This document shows, piece after piece, positions 1 to 9,216 of a stretch of 64,000 nucleotides of DNA. The stretch lies in NCBI RefSeq assembly GCF_000429405.1, contig NZ_KE386897.1, positions 256,031-320,030 of the forward strand, given 5' to 3'. Made by a program: the position numbers and the translations under genes. This DNA is from Algoriphagus marincola DSM 16067 (lineage in GTDB: Bacteria > Bacteroidota > Bacteroidia > Cytophagales > Cyclobacteriaceae). How positions within the stretch are numbered: the first letter of the stretch is position 1; every line of letters begins with the position of its first letter. The notes below the pieces were generated by a model. The model saw only the letters and a program-made list of their open reading frames with translations. It had not been told where the DNA came from and did no database searches.

Positions 1-2
1 CC

Positions 3-1841
3 GAGGTGGCCGCAGAATGGAATAATCAGGTACAAGCTTTTGTGGAAGGATTGGGTCTAGGGATTCCATCGAATAATAGTTCTGACCCCCGTCATGGTCC
101 TGTAGCCAGTACTGAATATAATGCCGGTTCTGGTGGACAGATTTCCATGTGGCCTGAAGCTTTAGGCCTTGCTGCAACGTTTGATCCCAAATTGGTAGAG
201 CGTTTTGGTGAAGTAGCTTCGATGGAGTATCGGGCTTTGGGGATTTCTACGGCCTTATCTCCTCAGATAGATTTGGGTACTGAACCCCGCTGGAATCGGA
301 TCAAAGGAACATTCGGCGAAGATTCCCAGCTTTCGGCAGATATGGCTAGAGCTTATGTGGATGGTTTTCAGACTTCCAAAGGAGCCTCAGAGATCAGAAA
401 TGGATGGGGATTTCATAGTGTCAATGCCATGGTCAAACACTGGCCAAGTGGTGGACCGGAAGAAGGCGGTCGGGATGGTCATTTCGCCTATGGTAAATTT
501 GCCGTTTACCCAGGAAATAATTTTGAGGAACATTTGATTCCTTTTACAGAGGGAGCTTTTAAGCTGAATGGCCCCACCAAAACTGCGATGGCTGTGATGC
601 CCTACTACACCATCTCGGTAGGCCAAGATAGTGTGGCCAATGGTTATTCGAAATATCTGATCACTGACCTGCTTCGCAATACATATGGGTATGAAGGAGT
701 CGTTTGTACCGACTGGGGAGTGACAGGTAATGAAGGGCCTGGCGTGGAGGTTTTTGCAGGCAAACCTTGGGGTTTGGAAGAAAAGACCATCGCAGAGCGG
801 CACTTTCAGGTGTTGATGGCTGGAGCAGATCAGTTTGGAGGAAATAATGATAAAATACCTGTCTTGGAAGCATTTGATCTGATGGAGAAGGAACTTGGTC
901 CTGAAGCTACAAGAGTGCGAATTGAGCAATCTGCTGTTCGTTTGCTACGGAATATTTTTAATGCTGGACTCTTCGAAAATCCCTACCTAGATCCGCAGGC
1001 AAGTCAGGGTTTTGTGGGTAATCCTGATTTGATGAAAGAAGGATACGAGGCTCAAACAAAGTCAGTAATACTTCTTAAAAATGAGGTAGAGATTCTTCCT
1101 TTGAAGGAAAAGAAAAAGGTTTTTATCCCCAAAAAGTATATCCCATCCACGACTAATTGGTGGGGTGTAAAAAGTGAAGCAAAATGGGTGGATCCTGTCA
1201 ATCTCAGTATCGCCTCCAAGTATGTAGATTTGGTGGACTCCCCTGAGGAAGCTGATCTGGCCCTGGTTTTTGTAAGCAGTCCTGAGTCAGGGACCGGCTA
1301 TGACAAGGAGGACAGAGCAAATGGAGGTAATGGCTACGTGCCGATTTCCCTTCAATATGAACCTTATGTCGCTACCCTCGCACGAGAGGAAAGTTTGGCT
1401 GCTGGAGATCCAGTAGTCGATCCAGACATCACTAATAGAAGCTACAATGGAAAGCTGGTGGAAACAGCCAATCACCAGGACTTAAAAACCATTTTGGACA
1501 CCCGAGCATCGATTGGGGAAAAGCCTGTTATAGTAGTTGTCAATGCCGCCAACCCAATGGTATTGGCCGAATTTGAAAATCAGGTAAATGGTATTTTCTT
1601 CCATTTTGGAGTACAGGATCAAGTGATTTTTGATTTGTTGATAGGTAAATCTGAGCCCTCAGCGCTGTTGCCGATTCAGCTTCCCGCTTCGATGGCTACC
1701 GTGGAAACTCAGCAGGAGGATGTTCCTCATGATATGGAAGTACATGTAGATGCACTCGGCAATGCATACGATTTTGCCTTTGGGATGAATTGGTCAGGAG
1801 TCATTCAGGACGATCGAGTAAAGAAGTATAAGAAAAACTGA
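3..1841 (+). CDS. Glycoside hydrolase family 3 protein, 5'-truncated by window edge
   Basis: Exo-acting beta-glycosidase of family GH3, probably beta-glucosidase-like and exported. The frame is open to the left edge, so the N-terminus and signal peptide lie outside the window. Numbering from the GTG at position 6, the substrate-pocket motif SSDPRHG is near residues 25-31, the KHWPSGG segment near 144-150, and the catalytic nucleophile is the Asp of VVCTDWG near residue 236. The C-terminal GH3 domain begins near 355 (ILLKNEVEILPL) and runs to the end with a degenerate FGMNW tail. A strong hairpin terminator follows 20 bp downstream. The neighbouring convergent galactokinase and LacI regulator suggest a sugar-use locus, but no shared transcript is possible because the strands differ. 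Family call is secure; substrate is not known. Confidence 0.93.
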   Translation, partial: EVAAEWNNQVQAFVEGLGLGIPSNNSSDPRHGPVASTEYNAGSGGQISMWPEALGLAATFDPKLVERFGEVASMEYRALGISTALSPQIDLGTEPRWNRIKGTFGEDSQLSADMARAYVDGFQTSKGASEIRNGWGFHSVNAMVKHWPSGGPEEGGRDGHFAYGKFAVYPGNNFEEHLIPFTEGAFKLNGPTKTAMAVMPYYTISVGQDSVANGYSKYLITDLLRNTYGYEGVVCTDWGVTGNEGPGVEVFAGKPWGLEEKTIAERHFQVLMAGADQFGGNNDKIPVLEAFDLMEKELGPEATRVRIEQSAVRLLRNIFNAGLFENPYLDPQASQGFVGNPDLMKEGYEAQTKSVILLKNEVEILPLKEKKKVFIPKKYIPSTTNWWGVKSEAKWVDPVNLSIASKYVDLVDSPEEADLALVFVSSPESGTGYDKEDRANGGNGYVPISLQYEPYVATLAREESLAAGDPVVDPDITNRSYNGKLVETANHQDLKTILDTRASIGEKPVIVVVNAANPMVLAEFENQVNGIFFHFGVQDQVIFDLLIGKSEPSALLPIQLPASMATVETQQEDVPHDMEVHVDALGNAYDFAFGMNWSGVIQDDRVKKYKKN

Positions 1842-1861
1842 TAGTATATAACTACAGTAAG

Positions 1862-1895
1862 AGTCCAGTCCGAAACATTCGGATTGGACTTTTTA
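1862..1895 (+). terminator. Rho-independent terminator after GH3 gene
   Basis: Arms 1862-1874 and 1878-1890 pair over 13 positions (one G-T pair) around an ACA loop and are followed by a run of T. It lies between convergent GH3 and galactokinase genes and could serve both. Confidence 0.85.
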
Positions 1896-1899
1896 TGCA

Positions 1900-3117
1900 C
1901 TAGGACATTATTTTGGCTCCTTCACTGATTTTTACCTGAATAAATGTTGGGGCTACACCGAAGTTCTCTACATAAGATTGCTCGATTTTATTTTGAAAAG
2001 TAGAGATCTGCTCAATTGGGATCAGGTTGATGGTGCATCCTCCAAAACCACCACCCATCATTCTAGCCCCTAAAACACCCGGAAATTCCCAAGCTTTTTC
2101 TGCCAAGAAATCCAGCTCGGGACAGGAAACCTCATAGTCTCTGCTAAGGCTTCGATGAGACTCATTCATTAGCTTTCCAAATGCTTTCAAATCACCTTGT
2201 TTTAGGTAATTAGCGGCTAGCTGTACTCTTTCGCATTCGGTGATCACATGTTTGGCCTTTGGGAAAAGAGAAGAGGGGAGCAGTTTCTCGACCTCATTCA
2301 GATTCTCATTTTTCAAGTCCCTCAAAGTTTGAATATAAGGGAAATGCGCTCGGAGTAATTGAACGCTTTCTTCACAAGCTGCTCTCCGTTGATTGTATGC
2401 CGAGTCTGCAAGAGAGTGCTTCACATTGCTATTGACAAGAAGTAGGGAGTATTCACCAAGATCAATTGGGATTTCCTGATGCTGATTGCTTCTGCAGTCT
2501 AATAAGAGGGCATGGTTTTTTTTTCCAAAAGCTGAAGCGTAAGGATCCATAATCCCACAATTGACCCCTGCGAATTGATGTTCTGAGTTTTGAGCGTATT
2601 TAGAAATGGAAAGTGGATTGAACTTTAACCCGAAAAGTTGAGAAAGTGCTGTTCCGATCGAGACGGATAAAGCTGCGGAAGAAGATAGACCTGCTCCTAG
2701 GGGTATATTTCCCCCAATCACCATATCAAAACCTTCAAAGGGATAACCAGCTTGTTTCAACTGAGCTAAAAATCCCATCACATAAGTGCTCCAATGCCCT
2801 TTTTTGGGTGAAAAGCTCTTCCAGTCAAAGGTGAATTCCTCTTCAAAATCCATGGAGTACAAGCGACAAAATGGAAGTTCATTTTTCTGAACTCCTGTCC
2901 AAATTCCAAATTGAACTGCTGCTGGGAATACAAAGCCTTCTTGGTAGTCGGTATGCTCTCCGATGAGGTTGATTCGTCCCGGGGCAAAAGCAATGATTGG
3001 ATTTCCTCCGAAATATTGATGGAAATGAGCCTTTAATTCTGAGGTCAAATCAAATTGATTTTTGGGAAGACTTTCTTGGAACAAGTGTCGTGTCCAAAAC
3101 GATGGAAATTGGATCAT
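1900..3117 (-). CDS. galK: Galactokinase
   Basis: Phosphorylates alpha-D-galactose to galactose 1-phosphate in the Leloir pathway, in the cytoplasm. The GHMP-kinase signature PGRINLIGEHTDY follows the N-terminus, the ATP-binding loop is PLGAGLSSSAALS, and the C-terminal GHMP motif is MMGGGFGGCTI. Length of about 400 residues fits GalK. The start is uncertain: the frame is open to 3162, overlapping the upstream LacI gene. The ATG at 3117 still overlaps it by 68 bp, and a TTG at 3048-3046, one base after the LacI stop, would give a start position closest to known GalK proteins. The gene sits directly behind the LacI regulator in the same orientation, so the two are probably cotranscribed and autoregulated. 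Confidence 0.95.
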   Translation of the reverse strand: MIQFPSFWTRHLFQESLPKNQFDLTSELKAHFHQYFGGNPIIAFAPGRINLIGEHTDYQEGFVFPAAVQFGIWTGVQKNELPFCRLYSMDFEEEFTFDWKSFSPKKGHWSTYVMGFLAQLKQAGYPFEGFDMVIGGNIPLGAGLSSSAALSVSIGTALSQLFGLKFNPLSISKYAQNSEHQFAGVNCGIMDPYASAFGKKNHALLLDCRSNQHQEIPIDLGEYSLLLVNSNVKHSLADSAYNQRRAACEESVQLLRAHFPYIQTLRDLKNENLNEVEKLLPSSLFPKAKHVITECERVQLAANYLKQGDLKAFGKLMNESHRSLSRDYEVSCPELDFLAEKAWEFPGVLGARMMGGGFGGCTINLIPIEQISTFQNKIEQSYVENFGVAPTFIQVKISEGAKIMS

Positions 3118-4075
3118 CAGAAGCCAAACCGTCCAACTGATCCAAAAGGTGACTGACAGCAAGCTTACCCATCTCGTATCCAGGTTGGGAAACAGTGGTC
3201 AGGGGTGGCTCCACTACAGCCGAGGTAGGATTATTAGTGAAACCTGCCAATGCTATCTGCTCCGGAACTTTCAAGCCAATGCTTTTCCAGTAGGTGAGTA
3301 CATCTACCGCAACTGGATCTATCATGCAAAAAACAGCGTCTGGCAAAGGATCCATTTCAGCTATTTCTTTGGCTATCTGGATATTACCGCTTTCTGTCAG
3401 ATCCGATACTTTGATGAAATCAGGATTTTCCTCCATTCCATACTCTTTAAGTGCTTTGAGGTATCCTTCTTTTCGTTTTTTGGAAATGTATAGATCCTCA
3501 GGACCTGAAACATACACAATGGAGCGACAACCTGTCTCTAGCAAATGGTTGCTTACTTGATAAGCTCCTCCGGCATCATTGAATGTTACTTTTGAAACAG
3601 GGATATCCTCTTGCACTCTATCAAATAGCACAAATGGGATTTCACGGTTATAAAGCTCAAAAAGATGCTCGTAATGGTTGGTTTCGCGGCTAAGTGAAAT
3701 CAATAAGGCGTCTACTTGTGAAGCTACCAAGGTTTTGATGTTGGCAATTTCCTGATCAATGGATTCATTGGATTGGCAAATCATCACATTATACCCTCTT
3801 GAATTGGCGTGATCTTGAATACCGCTAATACAGGATGCAAAAAAGTGCGAGGTAATCTCTGGTACGATGACCCCCAGGGTTTTGGTACGGCTGATTCGAA
3901 GACTTTGTGCCAATAAATTGGGCTGGTAATTCATCTCCTTCGCCATTTCTACGATCTTCCGCTTGGTCTCTTCATGGAGCTCAGGGGAGTCCTTCAATGC
4001 TCTAGAAACAGTAGATACAGAAACCCCCAATTTCTTGGCGATTTCTTTCATTGTGACCTGATGCCCTTTTTTCAT
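3050..4075 (-). CDS. LacI/GalR-family transcriptional regulator
   Basis: DNA-binding repressor or activator with a sugar-sensing periplasmic-binding-like domain. The LacI helix-turn-helix is at residues 8-30 (MKEIAKKLGVSVSTVSRALK), followed by the hinge helix (NLLAQSLRISRTKTLGVIVP) and a sensor domain to residue 341. Full length for the family. Its 3' end overlaps the galactokinase reading frame, which suggests it controls galK and perhaps the neighbouring GH3 gene. Ligand inferred to be galactose or a galactoside, but the sequence alone does not show it. Confidence 0.95.
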   Translation of the reverse strand: MKKGHQVTMKEIAKKLGVSVSTVSRALKDSPELHEETKRKIVEMAKEMNYQPNLLAQSLRISRTKTLGVIVPEITSHFFASCISGIQDHANSRGYNVMICQSNESIDQEIANIKTLVASQVDALLISLSRETNHYEHLFELYNREIPFVLFDRVQEDIPVSKVTFNDAGGAYQVSNHLLETGCRSIVYVSGPEDLYISKKRKEGYLKALKEYGMEENPDFIKVSDLTESGNIQIAKEIAEMDPLPDAVFCMIDPVAVDVLTYWKSIGLKVPEQIALAGFTNNPTSAVVEPPLTTVSQPGYEMGKLAVSHLLDQLDGLASDDPISIVLDTTLVPRKSSQKSI

Positions 4076-4208
4076 GATAACTCTTTTTTAGAAAATCAAA
4101 TAATACAGCAAATTGAAAAGAATACTCGATTCCCTTACGAAATGTTTGAATTTCGGCAATTCAAATCCTTTTACATTAGCAATATTGCAAAGATTTAGCA
4201 GAAAACTA

Positions 4209-5186
4209 CTATTCTTGGAAAACAGTGAATAAAACCGTCTCACCCACGGCTTGAAGTGGTTTTTTATCGATCAAGTCCAGATTATCCTGATGGGTGTGAT
4301 GATAATGCCCAAATCCATACTGTGGAGAAAACTCAATAATGTCGATCATGGGAATCTGCGCATATTCATTGACAAAAAGGTGATCATCCAAGATTTCCGG
4401 AGAGTCTTGATTGATGAAAAATGCCGAATGTCCCAATTTAGAAGCATGATCCCATACTTTTTTGAGAATGCCGGAGGCGTATCGTCTGGAGTAGCCTTCT
4501 CGGTAGAATCGAGCTCCTTTAGCACCCACCAAATCCACCAAAATACCGTAGTATGCTGAGTAGTTTGGAGTGTGCTTATTTTGTGACCAATGCTGTGAAC
4601 CCAAACACCACCAAACTTGAGAATTGTCTCTTATACGAGCTGTTTCTGGCTCTCCATCGTCCTCTCCGTCAAATAGGATAATGTCGATTCCCACATCCGG
4701 TTTGAGATCACCGGAACCGATTACTCGGGCTATTTCCATCAGGACCCCGACACCTGAACCTCCATCGTTTGCACCATCGATAGGTTCATCGATCCGCTCA
4801 GTGTCTTTATCAGCGATTCTGCGCGTATCCCAGTGAGCTGCCAGCAGGATTCGTTTGGTAGCCTGAGGATTATAGGATGCAATAATATTGCTGAGGTCCC
4901 AAGTGAGTCCATCATAGGTTTTCGCTTGAAAGTCCTGCGTTTGAACTGACCAATTCCAAGACTCAAGCTGATCGATAATCCAAGCTTTGGTATTAGCATG
5001 TCCCGTGGTGCCAGGAACCCGGGGTCCAAAACTTACCTGCTTTTCAATAAAGGCATAAGCCGAATCAGCACTAAAGGTAGGGTAGGGCTTGACTACCACC
5101 TCGGGAACTTTGGTTTCGGTAGTTTTTTCAGATGAACAAGCCCAGGCAAATGCCAACAAAAGCAAAATCCAGATTTTATTCTTCAT
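4209..5186 (-). CDS. M28-family lipoprotein, glutaminyl-peptide cyclotransferase-like
   Basis: Zinc-dependent M28 fold enzyme of the glutaminyl cyclase subgroup, predicted to be anchored as a lipoprotein. The signal peptide ends in a lipobox-like FAWAC with Cys17. Metal-ligand motifs are AAHWDTR (near 116-122), [10 protein letters not shown] (138-147) and FDGEDDGE. Glutaminyl cyclases of this subgroup form N-terminal pyroglutamate; aminopeptidase activity is the alternative. The 5' end overlaps the 3' end of cysS by 11 bp on the same strand, so it is probably cotranscribed with it. Confidence 0.9.
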   Translation of the reverse strand: MKNKIWILLLLAFAWACSSEKTTETKVPEVVVKPYPTFSADSAYAFIEKQVSFGPRVPGTTGHANTKAWIIDQLESWNWSVQTQDFQAKTYDGLTWDLSNIIASYNPQATKRILLAAHWDTRRIADKDTERIDEPIDGANDGGSGVGVLMEIARVIGSGDLKPDVGIDIILFDGEDDGEPETARIRDNSQVWWCLGSQHWSQNKHTPNYSAYYGILVDLVGAKGARFYREGYSRRYASGILKKVWDHASKLGHSAFFINQDSPEILDDHLFVNEYAQIPMIDIIEFSPQYGFGHYHHTHQDNLDLIDKKPLQAVGETVLFTVFQE

Positions 5187-6669
5187 ATGCCCAGTCTATC
5201 TTGTCTTTCATGTCTTTGACTACAAATCCCATAGATTTTAATCCAGCACGGATTTCATCTACTTTTTGGTAATCTCTCGCTGTTTTAGCCTCTCCATAGA
5301 GCTTCAAAAGAAGATCAAGCATAGGTTCTTGTACTTCACTTTTTTCTTCCATAAGACCCAGAATGTCCACCACGAATGTGATGAAAGTTTCCTTGAGTTT
5401 TTGGAAAACTACTTCTCCTAGAGCTGCTGCTTTCAACTGACCCGTGAAAATGGAGTTGATCTTTTTCAGTAGGTTGAATAAGTGGCCGATGGCTTGAGCT
5501 GTGTTGAAGTCATCATCCATGGCTCTGTAGGCATTTGCAATACTGGATTCGATTTGCTGGATTTGCTTTTCGTCCAATTCCACTCCGTTTTCAGGCTGGA
5601 ATTCAAGTATTCTGGCAATTCGAAGTCCATTGATCAGCTTTTTGTAACCTTTTTGAGCTGCTTTCAGTGCCTCATTGGAAAAGTCCAAAGTGGAGCGGTA
5701 ATGAGCTGTCAGCATGAAATAGCGAATAGTCATTGGGCTGTAAGCTTGCTCGAGCAAGTCATGACTGCCGCTGAAAAGCTCTTGCAGCGTGATGAAATTG
5801 CCCAAAGATTTCCCCATCTTTTGCCCATTGATGGTAATCATGTTATTATGCATCCAGTAGCGGGCAGGGTCCTGATGATTGCAGGCATTTCCCTGAGCAA
5901 TTTCGCATTCATGATGCGGAAACATCAGGTCCATTCCACCACCGTGAATATCAAACTGATTGCCCAGATATTTGGAGCTCATCGCGGTACATTCGAGATG
6001 CCAGCCCGGAAAACCGATTCCCCAAGGTGACTCCCATTTCATTAAGTGCTCGGGTGCTGCATTTTTCCAAAGGGCAAAATCTACAGCATTCCGCTTTTCT
6101 CCCTGACCGTCCAAGTCCCGGCTTCCACTCATCAGTTCTTCTAGGACACGGCCAGAAAGCTTCCCGTATTTATAGGATTGATTGTATTTAAGCACATCAA
6201 AATAGACCGATCCGTTGACCTCGTATGCCAAACCTTCTTTAAGAATGGCTTCTACTAAGGCTATTTGTTCGGGAATATGTCCGGTTGCCCGAGGCTCAAT
6301 GCTCGGCTTCCAGGTATTCAACGCAGCCATGTCCCGATGGTAGGTGTCCGTATACTGCTGAGCTACCTCCATGGGTTCGAGTTGCTCCAGTTTGGCTTTT
6401 TTGGCGATTTTATCCTCACCTTCATCCGCATCACCAGTCAGATGACCTACATCGGTAATGTTCCGAACGTAGCGCACACGATAGCCTAGATGAGTCAAAT
6501 AGCGATTGACCGTATCAAAGGTGACTGCGGGCCGGGCATGTCCTAAATGGGCATCACCGTAGACGGTGGGACCGCAGACATACATGCCTACAAATGGCGG
6601 GTTGATGGCTTGAAATTCTTCTTTTTCCCTGCTAAGGGTATTGTAAAGTTTGAGTTGATGCGACTTCAT
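5176..6669 (-). CDS. cysS: Cysteine--tRNA ligase
   Basis: Class I aminoacyl-tRNA synthetase charging tRNA-Cys. The HIGH-type motif is HLGH (residues 41-44) directly after the zinc-site segment VCGPTVYG, further zinc ligands lie in WHLECTAMS and HHECE, and the KMSKS loop reads KMGKS. Length 497 residues, normal for CysS. A -7-like TACTTTTG lies at 6677-6684, only a few bases upstream of the ATG, implying a very short leader. The M28 peptidase gene follows with an 11-bp overlap. Confidence 0.98.
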   Translation of the reverse strand: MKSHQLKLYNTLSREKEEFQAINPPFVGMYVCGPTVYGDAHLGHARPAVTFDTVNRYLTHLGYRVRYVRNITDVGHLTGDADEGEDKIAKKAKLEQLEPMEVAQQYTDTYHRDMAALNTWKPSIEPRATGHIPEQIALVEAILKEGLAYEVNGSVYFDVLKYNQSYKYGKLSGRVLEELMSGSRDLDGQGEKRNAVDFALWKNAAPEHLMKWESPWGIGFPGWHLECTAMSSKYLGNQFDIHGGGMDLMFPHHECEIAQGNACNHQDPARYWMHNNMITINGQKMGKSLGNFITLQELFSGSHDLLEQAYSPMTIRYFMLTAHYRSTLDFSNEALKAAQKGYKKLINGLRIARILEFQPENGVELDEKQIQQIESSIANAYRAMDDDFNTAQAIGHLFNLLKKINSIFTGQLKAAALGEVVFQKLKETFITFVVDILGLMEEKSEVQEPMLDLLLKLYGEAKTARDYQKVDEIRAGLKSMGFVVKDMKDKIDWAYEE

Positions 6670-6976
6670 AAGTCTTCAAAAGTACGAATTACGAATGATG
6701 AAACACGATGAGTAGGTAGTCTGGTTTCAATGATAGCGCAAAATAGCTGAAAAATAGGGTAGATTGAAGTAAGGGAGGAATCTTAGCATGTTTTATTTAA
6801 GGGTTTCAAAAATATATATTTTCTAGCCCTGATTTCTTCAATAGTTCAAGAAGCTTTTCTTTTGGGAGGTTGTCAAATTCACTTTTGTCAAAAATGTGGC
6901 TTAGGTAGACTTCTTGATCTTTGTCTACGAAAAAATAGATTTTTATAGCACCTCCAATCAAGTCTTGATTATCCTT
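6670..6976. other. Intergenic region with possible small-ORF remnant
   Basis: No full gene is seen. On the minus strand a 51-codon stretch at 6961-6806 reads like protein (begins LIGGAIKIYFF, then DKDQEVYLSHIFDKSEF) but has only a TTG at its start and overlaps no ribosome-site-like sequence. It follows the HicB gene on the same strand and could be the tail of a lost small gene, perhaps a toxin. Family not recognised. The rest is the cysS promoter region. Confidence 0.35.
6677..6684 (-). promoter_or_regulatory. Bacteroidota -7-like element before cysS
   Basis: Minus strand reads TACTTTTG, matching TAnnTTTG, 8 bp before the cysS start codon. No convincing -33 TTG was identified. Confidence 0.4.
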
Positions 6977-7195
6977 TTAGGCAAACATCAATTTACCTTT
7001 AGGCTTCGGGATGGGCCTCCCAATTTCATTTGCTGTTTCAATCCATTCTTGAATTACAATCTCAACATTTTGAAGAGCTTCTAAATAACTAGCTCCATCG
7101 GCAGCACAGCCAGCAAGTTCTGGAACTTCAGCAATGAATGATTCGTCAGCCTCGCTCCAGTAAATAATAATTTCGTATCGTGGGTCAGTCTTCAC
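6977..7195 (-). CDS. hicB: HicB-family antitoxin-like protein
   Basis: Small HicB partial-RNase-H-fold protein of 72 residues. The pattern YWSEADESFIAEVPELAGC followed by GASYLEALQNVEIVIQEWI is typical of type II antitoxin HicB. No C-terminal DNA-binding domain is present, so it is the short HicB form. It lies 39 bp downstream of the HicA-like gene on the same strand, giving the usual hicA-hicB order. Confidence 0.85.
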   Translation of the reverse strand: MKTDPRYEIIIYWSEADESFIAEVPELAGCAADGASYLEALQNVEIVIQEWIETANEIGRPIPKPKGKLMFA

Positions 7196-7234
7196 TTTTT
7201 TTTACACTTAATTGATATTTCAATATAATTAATC

Positions 7235-7447
7235 TTACTTGTTTATCTGATAAGGTTTTGCCTTACTATTTTTTTCTTGAAGATTAAGGATCTCTTCCAC
7301 ACCATCTTTGCTAAATATGTGGTGACTGCCTTTGATCCTTTCCGAAAAACCAAAAATCAAAATCAAATTTCTTAATTCTGGAAAGCTAATATTATTATCT
7401 GAGCTTCCTGAGAGGATTTTGGCAATAAGTATTTCATACTTACCCAT
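7235..7447 (-). CDS. hicA: HicA-family mRNA interferase-like toxin
   Basis: Double-stranded-RNA-binding-fold toxin of 70 residues. The diagnostic segment is GSHHIFSKDGVEEILNLQ, with the catalytic His in SHHIF, followed by AKPYQINK. The protein ends directly after KPYQ, a little earlier than many HicA proteins, which have another short strand or helix. It precedes hicB. Inferred to cleave mRNA when free of HicB. Confidence 0.85.
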   Translation of the reverse strand: MGKYEILIAKILSGSSDNNISFPELRNLILIFGFSERIKGSHHIFSKDGVEEILNLQEKNSKAKPYQINK

Positions 7448-7503
7448 ATCCTAAATTAATCTATTTTTTGAATTTGGTATTCATTTTTGAAATCGGTTTC
7501 CCC

Positions 7504-7545
7504 AACAAAAAAACCTCCGATCCCAATGGAACCGGAGGTCTTTGA
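7504..7545 (-). terminator. Rho-independent terminator after purH
   Basis: Arms 7513-7519 and 7533-7539 (ACCTCCG/CGGAGGT) with a 13-base loop. On the minus strand it is followed by a run of seven T (7506-7512), so it ends the purH transcript. Confidence 0.75.
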
Positions 7546-7558
7546 AATTTTGAAAGAA

Positions 7559-7589
7559 GACCTTCGAGGTTTTTGAAACCTCAAAAGTC
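7559..7589. repeat. Hairpin repeat, copy A
   Basis: An imperfect palindrome starting GACCTTCGAGGTTTTTG lies just after the purH stop. A close relative occurs at 40239-40270, downstream of bipA. Both sit next to a terminator, suggesting a dispersed terminator-type repeat. Confidence 0.55.
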
Positions 7590-7595
7590 AGTCCA

Positions 7596-9122
7596 TTAAT
7601 GCTTGAAGTGTCTCACTCCCGTCATTACCATGCTCATGCCATGAGAATCGCAGAAGTCGATGCTGTCTTGGTCCTTAATGGATCCACCCGGCTGTACCAC
7701 CGCCGTGATTCCAGCTTCATGGGCAATCTCCACACAATCCGGGAAAGGGAAGAAAGCATCCGATGCCATCACCGCACCCTTCAAGTCAAAGCCAAATTCT
7801 CTCGCTTTGATAATTGCCTGTTTCAATGCGTCAACTCGTGAAGTTTGTCCTACACCGGAAGCGAAAAGCTGAGAATCGTTGCTCAACACAATGGTATTGG
7901 ATTTGGTGTGCTTGCAAACTTTAGCTGCGAAAACCAAAGCGTCTAATTCTTTATCGGAAGGAGCAACTTTGGTGACTACCTTAAAATCCTCCTTGCTTTC
8001 TGTAGCCAAATCCTTGTCCTGCTCGATAACTCCATTAAGCAAGGTCTTGATCATTTTGGTGCCAGGCAAAGCCATTTTTTGGCGAAGAAGGATTCGGTTC
8101 TTTTTGCCTTTTAAAACTTCCAATGCTTCCTCTGTAAACTCAGGAGCAATCAATACCTCAAAAAACAAGGAATGCATTTCTTCAGCTGCGGCTTTGTCGA
8201 CGGTTTTATTGGTGACCAATACGCCACCAAAAGCAGAAGTGGTATCAGCCGCAAAGGCTTTTTGATAAGCTTCTTTCACAGAATCTGCCGTGGCACAACC
8301 GCAGGCATTGGTGTGCTTCAAAATAGCGAAGGCTGTTTGGTCAGGGAATTCAGCAATTAGATTGACAGCAGCATCGACATCGACCAAGTTATTGTAAGAA
8401 AGCTCTTTTCCGTTCAGTTGATCGAAAAGGTTCTCCAAATCACCATAAAAATGAGCCGCTTGATGTGGGTTTTCTCCATAGCGGAGTGCTTTAGCTTTGC
8501 TTTCCGAAACCTTCAAGGCTGGAATATTTTCGCTTTGGTTGAAATAGTTGAAAATATGGGTGTCGTAATTGGAAGAAACTTGAAAAGCCTGTGCGGCAAA
8601 GTATCTTCTATCTTCCAAAGTAGTTCCTCCATCTTGCTCAGTCAATTTTGCCTCCAATTCAGCATATTGATTTTTGGAAGCAATGATGGTTACATCTTTG
8701 AAGTTTTTGGCAGCGGCTCGGATCAAAGAAATTCCTCCGATGTCGATTTTTTCGATGATATCTGCCTCAGAAGCTCCGGAAGCTACCGTTTCCTCAAAAG
8801 GATACAAATCCACGATGACCAAGTCGATGGCCGGAATGTCAAATTCATCTGCTTGGGATACATCGCCTTCATTTTCCCTTCGATACAAAATCCCACCGAA
8901 TACCTTTGGGTGGAGGGTTTTCACTCTTCCTCCAAAAATGGAAGGGTAGGAGGTCAACTCTTCAACCGGAATGACTTCAGCTCCTTGTTCTTCTATGAAT
9001 TTTTGGGTGCCGCCTGTGGAGTAGATTTTCACTCCATGTTTTTTCAGACGGGCGATGATAGGTTCAAGATTGTCTTTGTAAAAGACTGAAATGAGGGCAG
9101 ATTCGATTTTTTTGACAGCCAT
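7596..9122 (-). CDS. purH: Bifunctional AICAR transformylase / IMP cyclohydrolase
   Basis: Catalyses the last two steps of de novo IMP synthesis. The N-terminal MGS-like cyclohydrolase domain occupies about residues 1-190 (STGGTQKFIEEQG, FGGRVKTLHPKVFGG), and the AICAR transformylase domain follows (LRYGENPHQAAHFYG, the catalytic region ILKHTNACGCA, and SDAFFPFPDCVE near the C-terminus). Length 508 residues, normal. A promoter-like TACCTTTG stands about 37 bp upstream and a terminator follows. Confidence 0.98.
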   Translation of the reverse strand: MAVKKIESALISVFYKDNLEPIIARLKKHGVKIYSTGGTQKFIEEQGAEVIPVEELTSYPSIFGGRVKTLHPKVFGGILYRRENEGDVSQADEFDIPAIDLVIVDLYPFEETVASGASEADIIEKIDIGGISLIRAAAKNFKDVTIIASKNQYAELEAKLTEQDGGTTLEDRRYFAAQAFQVSSNYDTHIFNYFNQSENIPALKVSESKAKALRYGENPHQAAHFYGDLENLFDQLNGKELSYNNLVDVDAAVNLIAEFPDQTAFAILKHTNACGCATADSVKEAYQKAFAADTTSAFGGVLVTNKTVDKAAAEEMHSLFFEVLIAPEFTEEALEVLKGKKNRILLRQKMALPGTKMIKTLLNGVIEQDKDLATESKEDFKVVTKVAPSDKELDALVFAAKVCKHTKSNTIVLSNDSQLFASGVGQTSRVDALKQAIIKAREFGFDLKGAVMASDAFFPFPDCVEIAHEAGITAVVQPGGSIKDQDSIDFCDSHGMSMVMTGVRHFKH

Positions 9123-9158
9123 TTTTTGAATGGATAGGTTTGGATTTCAATGAAGGGG

Positions 9159-9166
9159 CAAAGGTA
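9159..9166 (-). promoter_or_regulatory. Bacteroidota -7 element before purH
   Basis: Minus strand reads TACCTTTG followed by CCCC, an exact match to TAnnTTTG, leaving a leader of about 30 bases before the purH start. Confidence 0.55.
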
Positions 9167-9216
9167 GGAAAAATGGGCAAAAGCTCTGTGAGAAATCTCG
9201 ATTAGTACAAAGGGAA

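Noticed and set aside
8418..9089. Long plus-strand frame inside purH
   Set aside because: It is antisense to the well-supported purH frame and has no recognisable domain.
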